IMG/VR virus record: IMGVR_UViG_3300042456_000061
Location: 1-20,087 of that record
Source: a virus
Strand: one strand, 5' to 3'
Length of the DNA stretch: 20,087 nt
In this document: piece after piece, positions 14,194 through 20,087 of the stretch
Layout of the letters: each line of letters begins with the position of its first letter
How positions within the stretch are numbered: position 1 is the first letter of the stretch
The notes under the pieces: model-generated
What the model saw: the letters and a program-made list of their open reading frames with translations, nothing else
Databases searched by the model: none
Told to the model about the DNA's origin: nothing
Translations under genes and position numbers: made by a program

Positions 14194-14804
14194 GCCTTAT
14201 AAACCTACAAGATAAATGTGGATGCCATCCAGATGGCGCGTTTGGTCCGGGGACGCTGAAGGCCGCCTGCGCGCACTTCAAGCTGAACAAAAACCGCGCC
14301 GCACATTTCTTCGCTCAGACGGCGCATGAAAGCGGCAATTTCAAAGCGTTCAGTGAGAACCTGAACTATGGCGCAAAGGGTTTGCGCGGCATCTTTGGGA
14401 AGTATTTTCCCACGGATGCTATGGCCCGTGCTTATGAACGCCAGCCGCAAAAGATCGCCAATCGCGTCTACGCCAACCGTATGGGCAACGGCGATGAAGC
14501 GTCAGGCGAGGGCTGGAAATACCGGGGCAGGGGTCCGCTCCAACTCACCGGGAAGAACAACTACCGCGCATTCGGCAAGTACATCGGGCGCGAACAGGAG
14601 GTGTTAGACAACCCAGACATCGTCGCTAACGAACTCGGCTTCGAAAGCGCGTTGTGGTTCTTTGACGCAAACAAGCTGTGGTCGATCTGCGATCAGGGCA
14701 TCAACGACGCTGCCATTCTGCAACTCACCAAGCGGATCAACGGGGGCACACACGGCCTCGACGACCGCAAAGCCAAGACCAAGAAATACGCTGCTTGGTT
14801 ATAA
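14190..14804 (+). CDS. GH19 chitinase-type endolysin
   Basis: The protein is 204 aa, starting at ATG 14190 inside the previous stop; GGGA lies just upstream, and an in-frame TTG at 14172 is a poorer choice. It has no signal peptide. A short N-terminal part carries a peptidoglycan-binding-like phrase (PDGAFGPGTLKAACAHF). The catalytic part has FAQTAHESGNFKAFSENLNY with E47 and E56 spaced nine apart, like the catalytic Glu pair I recall for phage SPN1S endolysin, then GEGWKYRGRGPLQLTGKNNY, the hallmark of the GH19/lysozyme-like superfamily. It cuts the glycan strands of peptidoglycan and needs a holin for release. The length is normal for a Gram-negative phage endolysin. Confidence 0.93.
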   Translation: MSLINLQDKCGCHPDGAFGPGTLKAACAHFKLNKNRAAHFFAQTAHESGNFKAFSENLNYGAKGLRGIFGKYFPTDAMARAYERQPQKIANRVYANRMGNGDEASGEGWKYRGRGPLQLTGKNNYRAFGKYIGREQEVLDNPDIVANELGFESALWFFDANKLWSICDQGINDAAILQLTKRINGGTHGLDDRKAKTKKYAAWL

Positions 14805-14815
14805 GGAGAACGACA

Positions 14816-15001
14816 ATGCTTAATTTGAAGAAACTAATCCAGAAGGAAGCCGAGAAGGCAATCCTCAAGAAAACTGTAGGCAAAATCCTGCCTATGGACG
14901 GCGCAGAGAAGCCCGCCCTCGGCCCCAAGGCTAAGTTGGCTGGTGGTCTGGCGGCTCTCGGAGCGTTTTTCGCTCTGCTTGCGCAGTTCCTCGCTGGGTA
15001 A
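14816..15001 (+). CDS. Small one-TM protein, holin-like candidate
   Basis: The protein is 61 aa from ATG 14816, with a strong AAGGAG site at 14803-14808. The N-terminal half is basic and amphipathic (LKKLIQKEAEKAILKKTVGK). The C-terminal 21 residues (LAGGLAALGAFFALLAQFLA) form a single membrane helix. It lies 11 bases after the endolysin, the position of many small holins or antiholins. Its charge is concentrated on one side, as in class III holins. No family is recognised. It is the last gene before the promoter of the next group. Confidence 0.7.
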   Translation: MLNLKKLIQKEAEKAILKKTVGKILPMDGAEKPALGPKAKLAGGLAALGAFFALLAQFLAG

Positions 15002-15010
15002 ACAATATCT

Positions 15011-15039
15011 TCGACAGTCGCGGCGAAGGCTGTTATTAT
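15011..15039 (+). promoter_or_regulatory. Extended -10 sigma70-type promoter
   Basis: TCGACA (15011-15016) differs from TTGACA at one base. TATTAT (15034-15039) differs from TATAAT at one base. They are exactly 17 bases apart, and TGT (15031-15033) gives the TGn extended -10. The start of transcription would be about 15046, 20 bases upstream of the adaptor's ATG. It lies in the only gap (15002-15066) between the lysis group and the tail group. Some bases also fit an imperfect stem (15009-15013 with 15024-15028). Confidence 0.7.
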
Positions 15040-15066
15040 GCGCTAAATCTGATATAGGGGCACGTT

Positions 15067-15720
15067 ATGGCCACTGCGATGACATTCACGACGTTGAAAC
15101 AAGACGTGCAGCGCTACCTTGAGCGCGGCAATACGCTTGCGTCCGACCCGATTGTCTTTGAGCAAATCCCACGTTTAATCAACCTCGCCGAGCGTCGCAT
15201 CGCCCGTGAGCTTAAAGTCGAGGGCTTCATCAACGTCGTGACTGGCACGCTCTCTGCGGGCCAGTCCGTCTACCCCAAGCCTGATCGCTGGCGCGACACG
15301 GTGTCGATTAACATCGGCACTGGCACAACAGGAAACGACCGCAAAATCCTGTTCTCCCGCGTCTATGAATATCTGCGGTCCTATTGGCCGAACGCGTTGG
15401 AGACGGACACGCCCATCTTCTACAGCGACTATGACTACAGCCACTGGCTGCTTGCGCCGACACCCGACGCAGCATACCCATTCGAAATCCTGTATTACGA
15501 ACTGCCGCCATTGCTCGACGAGAGCGTGCAGACGAACTGGATCACCGAATACGCCCCGCAGCTCTTGCTCTACGGCACGCTGGTTGAAGCGACGCCGTTC
15601 CTCAAGAACGACGAACGCATCCCAGTTTGGCAGAGCATGTACGATCGCGCGGCGGCAATGTTGAACGGCGAAGACCTCGCCAAAATCCTAGACCGATCCG
15701 CCGTGCGCAAGGAGGCGTAA
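15067..15720 (+). CDS. Phage adaptor protein (portal-tail adaptor, gp4/SU10-adaptor type)
   Basis: The protein is 217 aa from ATG 15067, with AGGGG at 15056-15060. Its N-terminal FTTLKQDVQRYLERG and IPRLINLAERRIARELKVEG, followed by a beta-rich middle (LSAGQSVYPKPDRWRDTVSI), are typical of the adaptor family found in SU10-like and related short-tailed phages. The C-terminal helices (YAPQLLLYGTLVEATPFLKN, then a MYDRAAAMLNGED phrase) are also typical. Twelve copies would ring the underside of the portal and hold the nozzle and fibres. It opens the promoter-driven group of tail genes. It is distinct from the 328-aa connector-like protein at 1520, although both have the same type of C-terminal helix, so the phage appears to have two adaptor-like proteins. 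Confidence 0.88.
   Translation: MATAMTFTTLKQDVQRYLERGNTLASDPIVFEQIPRLINLAERRIARELKVEGFINVVTGTLSAGQSVYPKPDRWRDTVSINIGTGTTGNDRKILFSRVYEYLRSYWPNALETDTPIFYSDYDYSHWLLAPTPDAAYPFEILYYELPPLLDESVQTNWITEYAPQLLLYGTLVEATPFLKNDERIPVWQSMYDRAAAMLNGEDLAKILDRSAVRKEA
15711..15715 (+). promoter_or_regulatory. Perfect Shine-Dalgarno GGAGG deciding the start of fibre 2
   Basis: GGAGG lies seven bases before ATG 15723 and inside the last codons of the adaptor gene. It rules out the 96-base upstream in-frame extension of the fibre frame to 15627. Confidence 0.85.
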
Positions 15721-15722
15721 TA

Positions 15723-18700
15723 ATGTCCACGTCATTCACTCAAGTCTTCGGCGGTACGACGATATACCCCTCAGACGTATCGTACCTCCCGCTTGCGCTG
15801 ACCAGCGACATCGTCCTTGAGTGGCCGCTTGAGGCCACCACCGGCAACAACGTCGTCGCGCGCATCATCGACGTCACGCCAACCGGCCCCTACACGATAA
15901 CTTTACCTGACGCGATGTCAGTCGGCGTCGGCCAGACAATCCTGTTCAACAACCTCGGCCCAGACACCATCACCGTCGACAACGCCGCCGGTAACGCGAT
16001 CCTGAGCATCGGCGCAGGTGAGCAGTGGCAGTGCTACCTCATCAGCAACACCACCGTAGGCGGTGTCTGGCGCACGTTCCGCTACGGCGCTGCCGTGGCG
16101 CAGGCCCAAGCCGCAGCGCTGGCTGGCGCTGGTCTGATCGCGACTGGGTCGACCCTCGCGCAGAATTACGAGGTCGTTGACTTCTCCATTACGCCGTACA
16201 CTCTCACGGCCCCTGATCGCGCCAAGATTTTTGTCTGGACTGGCGGCCTCGGCACGCTCAACTTGCCGACTGCCGTGGCGGCTGGCGACGGCTGGTTTGT
16301 GCAGGTCCGCAACGGCGGGCAGGGCGACTTGACTATCGACCCGTCTGGCTCTGAGCTTATCAACGCGGCAGCCACACTGCGCTTGCAGCCGGGCGACAGC
16401 GCCGTGGTCGTAAGCGACGGCATCCAGTGGTACACCATCGGCCTCGGCCAGCAGGCGGTCTTCGCCTTCGACTACACGACCATCGCCGTCACTGGCGGCA
16501 CGTACACGCTTGCTGGCTCTGAGCTTAACCGTATCGCGTATAAGTTCACAGGCACGCTGACTTCCAACGTCAACATCGTTGTGCCCGCGACGGTGCAGCA
16601 ATACTGGGTGAACAACGCCACGACTGGCGCGTTCACGCTCGGCATCAAGACTGCCAGCGGCGCAGCCACATTGGTCACTCAGGGCGCGACAGGTATCCTG
16701 TACTGCGACGGCACGGACATCATCTCGGCCACCACGTCAGCAGCCTTTGCGGGTATTGTTCCTGTTGTCCAAGGCGGCACCGGAGCGACCAACGCACCGT
16801 CGGCCCTGACCAACCTCGGCGGCACAGGCATCGGCACGGCGGTCTTTACGGCTACCACAACGGCGGCGGCGCGCTCCGCCATCGCGGCGGCGGCCTCTGG
16901 CGCTAACTCTGACATCACATCGTTGTCTGGCCTCACGACGCCACTGAGCGTTGCGCAGGGTGGCACGAACGCCACGACGGCTGGCGCGGCGCGCACGAGC
17001 CTTGGCGCAGCCGCATCAGGCAGCAACGCGGACATCACTGCGCTGACCAACGCGGCAGGCATCCAGATCGGCGCGCCTACCGCCGGAGCGCAGGGTGCGG
17101 GCACGATCAACGCCACGGGCCTCTTCATCAACGGCGTGGGCGTCGGCACGGGTTCAGGCTCGGTGACCAGCGTCGCGGCGACCGTGCCGTCGTTCCTGTC
17201 CGTAACCGGCTCGCCGATCACGACGTCGGGCACGCTGGCAATCTCGCTGTCGGGCACTGCGCTCCCTGTCGCCAACGGCGGCACAGGCCAGACCACGTAC
17301 ACCGACGGGCAGTTCCTGATCGGTAACAGCACAGGCAACACGCTCACGAAGGCGACCCTGACGGCTGGGTCGGGCATCAGCATCACAAACAGTGCCGGTG
17401 GTATCACCATCACGTCTACCGCTGGCGGCGGTACAGTTACCTCAGTGGCCGCGTCGGGCGGTACAACCGGTCTATCTTTTACCGGTTCGCCCATCACCAC
17501 CTCCGGCACACTGACACTCGCGGGCACGCTCGCGATAGCGTCTGGGGGCACTGGCGCGACCAGTGCCTCCGGCGCGAGACTTACCCTCAGCGCGGCTGGC
17601 TCTGGCGCGAACTCCGACATCACGTCACTGACAGGCTTGACCACCGCACTCAGCGTGGGACAAGGCGGTACCGGCGTCGCGACTGCCCCGTCAAACGGCC
17701 AGCTCCTGATCGGCAACGGCACAGGATACAGCGTTGCGACGCTCACCGCAGGTTCGGGTATATCCATCTCGAACAGCGCGGGCGGCGTCACCATCACCTC
17801 TACCGCTGGCGGTGGCACGGTCACATCCGTGGCCGCGTCGGGCGGCACTACGGGCCTCACTTTGGCTGGTGGGCCGATCACAGGGGCGGGTACGTTTACC
17901 CTCGCTGGTACGCTTGTTGTCGCCAACGGGGGCACAGGCACCACCACTCTTACGGGCCTCGTTAAGGGCAACGGAACTGCGGCGTTCACTGCCGCTACCG
18001 CAGGCACTGACTACGTCGCTCCGGGCGGCGCGCTTGGCACACCCTCCTCTGGCACGCTGACAAACTGCACATTCCCGACCCTCAACCAGAATACGACTGG
18101 GACGGCGTCGAACGTCACTGGCACTGTCGCCATACTTAATGGCGGTACAGGCGCAACGACTGCGGGCGCTGCGCTCACCAACCTTGGCGCTTATCCCGCG
18201 AGTAACCCGTCTGGTTTCACCTCGAACACAGGCACGGTCACCTCAGTTGGCGGCACAGGCACTGTCAGCGGACTGAGCCTGAGCGGTACGGTTACGACCT
18301 CTGGCTCCCTTACGCTTGGCGGCACGCTTGCCGTTACTGCTTCTAACTTTGCGTCACAATCCGCCAATACGTTCCTGTCCGCGCCGAACGGCACGGCGGG
18401 TACGCCTACGTTCCGTGCGATTGTAGCCGCTGACGTCCCAACGCTTAACCAGAACACGACTGGGACGGCAGCCAACGTCACTGGCACCGTAGCCGTGGCC
18501 AACGGCGGTACCGGCGCAACAACCGCTGGATCTGCGCTCACCAACCTTGGCGCTTACGCCGCAAGCAACCCTTCGGGCTTTACGTCGAACACAGGCACTG
18601 TCACTTCAGTCTCTGGCTCAGGCGGCTCGACGGGCTTGACCTTGACCGGCGGCGCGATCACGACGTCGGGCACGCTGACGCTTGGCGGCACGCTCGCTGT

Positions 18701-19286
18701 GGCCAATGGCGGCACAGGAGGAACTACGCAAGCCACCGCGCAGTCCGCGCTTGGTGTGCCTTCCGCCACGGGTTCGGGCGCAAGCGGTACTTGGGCCATC
18801 AACGTCAGCGGCAACGCGGCGACAGCCACCTCGGCGACAACCGCTACGACGGCGACCACCGCAAACGCGCTGAACACAAGCAACAACTATCAGGTTAACA
18901 GCCTCGGCGTCGGCACGGCAGGCTCTGGCACTGCCGGTGAGATCCGTGCGACGAACAACGTCACGGCGTTCTATTCGTCCGATGCGCGTCTGAAAGAGAA
19001 CGTGCGTCCGATTGAGAACGCGCTCGACATCGTGACTACTGTTGGCGGCAAGACGTTCGATTGGACCGACGCCTACATCGCGGAGCACGGCGGCGAGGAC
19101 GACTACTTCGTCCGCAAGAACGACTTCGGCGTCATCGCGCAGGACGTGGAGGAAATGTTCCCGCTGGCCGTTCGCACCCGCGACGACGGCACACTGGCGG
19201 TTGATTACGAGAAACTGGTCGCCGTGGCGTTCGCTGCCATCGCAGAGTTAAAGGCGGAACTGGACGAGCTACGGGGAGCTAAATAA
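15723..19286 (+). CDS. Second tail fibre with S74 self-cleaving chaperone
   Basis: The protein is 1187 aa from ATG 15723. Residues 1-335 are a beta-rich N-terminal region that differs from the first fibre (TTIYPSDVSYLPLALTSDI at the start, with an AQAQAAALAGAG helix near 125), probably the tail-attachment part. Residues about 340-1040 are collar/shaft repeats with nine GGT(G/N) turns, many GTVTSVAASGGTTGL phrases and NQNTTGTASNVTG linkers, several nearly the same as in the first fibre. A GNAATATSATTATTA spacer leads to the chaperone: S1086-D1087-A-R-L-K1091, DFGVIAQDVEEMFPLAV, and a final coiled coil (AELKAELDELRGAK). Lying right after the adaptor and before the nozzle-like gene, it may be a short or baseplate-attached fibre. 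Confidence 0.92.
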   Translation: MSTSFTQVFGGTTIYPSDVSYLPLALTSDIVLEWPLEATTGNNVVARIIDVTPTGPYTITLPDAMSVGVGQTILFNNLGPDTITVDNAAGNAILSIGAGEQWQCYLISNTTVGGVWRTFRYGAAVAQAQAAALAGAGLIATGSTLAQNYEVVDFSITPYTLTAPDRAKIFVWTGGLGTLNLPTAVAAGDGWFVQVRNGGQGDLTIDPSGSELINAAATLRLQPGDSAVVVSDGIQWYTIGLGQQAVFAFDYTTIAVTGGTYTLAGSELNRIAYKFTGTLTSNVNIVVPATVQQYWVNNATTGAFTLGIKTASGAATLVTQGATGILYCDGTDIISATTSAAFAGIVPVVQGGTGATNAPSALTNLGGTGIGTAVFTATTTAAARSAIAAAASGANSDITSLSGLTTPLSVAQGGTNATTAGAARTSLGAAASGSNADITALTNAAGIQIGAPTAGAQGAGTINATGLFINGVGVGTGSGSVTSVAATVPSFLSVTGSPITTSGTLAISLSGTALPVANGGTGQTTYTDGQFLIGNSTGNTLTKATLTAGSGISITNSAGGITITSTAGGGTVTSVAASGGTTGLSFTGSPITTSGTLTLAGTLAIASGGTGATSASGARLTLSAAGSGANSDITSLTGLTTALSVGQGGTGVATAPSNGQLLIGNGTGYSVATLTAGSGISISNSAGGVTITSTAGGGTVTSVAASGGTTGLTLAGGPITGAGTFTLAGTLVVANGGTGTTTLTGLVKGNGTAAFTAATAGTDYVAPGGALGTPSSGTLTNCTFPTLNQNTTGTASNVTGTVAILNGGTGATTAGAALTNLGAYPASNPSGFTSNTGTVTSVGGTGTVSGLSLSGTVTTSGSLTLGGTLAVTASNFASQSANTFLSAPNGTAGTPTFRAIVAADVPTLNQNTTGTAANVTGTVAVANGGTGATTAGSALTNLGAYAASNPSGFTSNTGTVTSVSGSGGSTGLTLTGGAITTSGTLTLGGTLAVANGGTGGTTQATAQSALGVPSATGSGASGTWAINVSGNAATATSATTATTATTANALNTSNNYQVNSLGVGTAGSGTAGEIRATNNVTAFYSSDARLKENVRPIENALDIVTTVGGKTFDWTDAYIAEHGGEDDYFVRKNDFGVIAQDVEEMFPLAVRTRDDGTLAVDYEKLVAVAFAAIAELKAELDELRGAK
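16770..18722 (+). repeat. Collar-type GGTGATTA repeats in fibre 2
   Basis: Nine copies of a (N/Q/S)GGT(G/N)-type turn, each usually preceded by LxGTLAVA and followed by a short helix (ALTNLGAY), spread over about 650 residues. Pairs of copies share long near-identical DNA, for example around 18070-18190 and 18430-18550. Five related copies lie in fibre 1 between 3660 and 5990. Confidence 0.8.
18981..19283 (+). other. Peptidase S74 chaperone domain of fibre 2
   Basis: Residues 1087-1187 (101 aa) would be released by cutting between S1086 and D1087 in YSSDARLK. The domain has an insertion (YIAEHGGEDDYFVRKN) relative to that of fibre 1, so the two chaperones are diverged and may be specific to their own fibres. 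Confidence 0.85.
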
Positions 19287-19849
19287 TGACGCTTAACTCT
19301 TCAGGCCCAATCAGCTTGGGTGGCAGCACTGCGGGGCAGTCTATCAACCTTGAGTTGGGTAAAGCTGCTACCGCCACGGTTTCACTAAACGACACCGATG
19401 TCCGCACGTTAGCGGGCGTTGCGTCTGGCGCTATTGTCATGCCAACCAACTTCTACGGCAAGAGCAATGTCCTTATTACTTTCAGCGATTACGGCGTTTT
19501 CGCTGCGGGTTTTGGGTATTCCGAAGCAGCGTACGCAATTTTCGGTGCTGGTGCCGCCATAGGCCAAGTATATGAGGCGCTTAACGGCGGCTCTTATATG
19601 TATGTAGAACAGTGGTGCACACCAACCAGCCAAGGTGGAAACTACGAAGTTTACGCTAGTGTGACAGCCGGTTCGGTTACTGGCACGGTTAACACTTGGA
19701 TAGCGACGACTGGTAACCCCGCTTGGCTCGTAGATATTTCTGGGTCAGGAAACTCTGTGTATGCCCAACTAGCCTTCCAAGTTCGCCGCACTGGCACTGC
19801 CACGGTGCTTGATACGTGGACCGTAGACCTCAACGCGGAAGCTCTATAA
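19286..19849 (+). CDS. Phage tail protein with a conserved GPISLGGSTAGQSINLEL N-terminus
   Basis: The protein is 187 aa from ATG 19286, overlapping the fibre stop by one base (TAATG) with GGGGAG at 19273-19278. The first 60 residues (SSGPISLGGSTAGQSINLEL, then VRTLAGVASGAIVMPTNFYGKS) are a module I know at the start of many phage tail and fibre proteins, normally followed by a variable C-terminal domain. Here the variable part (about 61-187) is a compact beta-rich domain with no recognised motif and one Cys. It could be a fibre tip or a small accessory receptor-binding protein. The codon use in the second half is less GC-rich than in the neighbours, as often seen for exchangeable tip domains. 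The next gene starts on its stop. Confidence 0.83.
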   Translation: MTLNSSGPISLGGSTAGQSINLELGKAATATVSLNDTDVRTLAGVASGAIVMPTNFYGKSNVLITFSDYGVFAAGFGYSEAAYAIFGAGAAIGQVYEALNGGSYMYVEQWCTPTSQGGNYEVYASVTAGSVTGTVNTWIATTGNPAWLVDISGSGNSVYAQLAFQVRRTGTATVLDTWTVDLNAEAL

Positions 19850-20087
19850 TGCCCGAACAAATCGTACAGATACGCTCTGCCCCCGGCATCAAGCGCGACG
19901 GCACCAAGTTCGAGGGCGACCAGTACGTTGACGGCCAGTGGGTCCGTTTCCAGCGCGGGCTGCCGCGTAAGATCGGCGGCTACCGCTCGATCAACAAGTT
20001 CCTGCGCGGCTTGCCGCGTGCGCTGCACGAGTACACGCAGGACTTGCAGACATATGTCCACGCAGGCTCGGCAGACCGTCTCGAGCG
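19849..20087 (+). CDS. Start of a nozzle / P22 gp10-like tail protein (partial)
   Basis: The first 79 residues are visible from ATG 19849, which overlaps the previous stop by one base (TAATG); the gene runs off the right edge. The opening QIRSAPGIKRDGTKFEGDQY, then DGQWVRFQRGLPRKIGGYR, resembles the beginning of large tail nozzle or packaged-DNA-stabilisation proteins of short-tailed phages: a WVRF-G-P-KIGGYR phrase is common there and begins the beta-propeller region. It sits downstream of the adaptor in the same group, as expected for the nozzle. The call rests on this N-terminal part only. Confidence 0.65.
   Translation, partial: MPEQIVQIRSAPGIKRDGTKFEGDQYVDGQWVRFQRGLPRKIGGYRSINKFLRGLPRALHEYTQDLQTYVHAGSADRLE

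Noticed and set aside
15009-15028. A terminator after the 61-aa gene
   Set aside because: The five-pair CTTCG/CGAAG stem has a ten-base loop and no T run; it overlaps the promoter and is too weak.
16679-18007. A 442-aa open frame on the - strand
   Set aside because: It mirrors the repetitive GC-rich fibre 2 gene and encodes low-complexity Pro/Val/Ala sequence; it is a shadow frame.

Overview
The window is the virion-assembly and lysis part of a tailed bacteriophage (class Caudoviricetes). All recognisable genes lie on the + strand, packed end to end with start/stop overlaps. No tape-measure, tail-tube, sheath or frameshifted tail-chaperone gene is present. Instead there are an adaptor-family protein and the start of a nozzle-like protein, which points to a short-tailed (podovirus-like) virion of the P22 gp4/gp10 or SU10 type. 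The GH19-type endolysin suggests a Gram-negative host. Base composition is GC-rich with clear Shine-Dalgarno sites. The exact host cannot be read from this sequence, and family names are given from memory of conserved motifs, not from a search.

Layout. (1) 1-1407: the end of an unidentified gene, then three small basic proteins (206, 58 and 157 aa), closed by a strong intrinsic terminator at 1416-1446. (2) 1520-3064: a 328-aa gp4-like connector/adaptor protein with an apparent sugar-binding-like insertion, then two tandem paralogous small metal-site proteins. (3) 3061-9393: a 2110-aa modular tail fibre with collar-type repeats, eight copies of a YDSNNTAYY motif and a self-cleaving S74 chaperone. 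(4) 9398-10560: small accessory genes, one with a Dps-like iron-site residue pattern and one a membrane-anchored coiled coil. (5) 10557-13179: two proteins with signal peptides, one with a 170-residue Asn/Thr/Ser-rich stretch and one with a nidogen-like domain and a long acidic segment. (6) 13163-15001: a lysis-like group with a membrane-anchored coiled coil, a two-TM protein with an EF-hand/dockerin-type loop, a GH19 endolysin and a 61-aa one-TM protein. (7) 15011-15039: a well-formed extended -10 sigma70-type promoter, followed by the adaptor (217 aa), a second S74 fibre (1187 aa), a 187-aa tail protein and the start of a nozzle-like gene that runs off the window.

How the parts may fit together. 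Adaptor and nozzle-like proteins would close the portal and form the stubby tail. The two fibres, each trimerised by a C-terminal chaperone that then cuts itself off, would provide host recognition. The endolysin, with one or more of the membrane proteins, would release progeny. The cassette at 9790-13684 does not match a standard structural or lysis role: two exported proteins, two membrane coiled coils and a Dps-like protein sit in one translationally coupled run. It is the best candidate here for something undescribed. Only two gaps exceed 60 bases (1408-1519 and 15002-15066), and both carry control signals.
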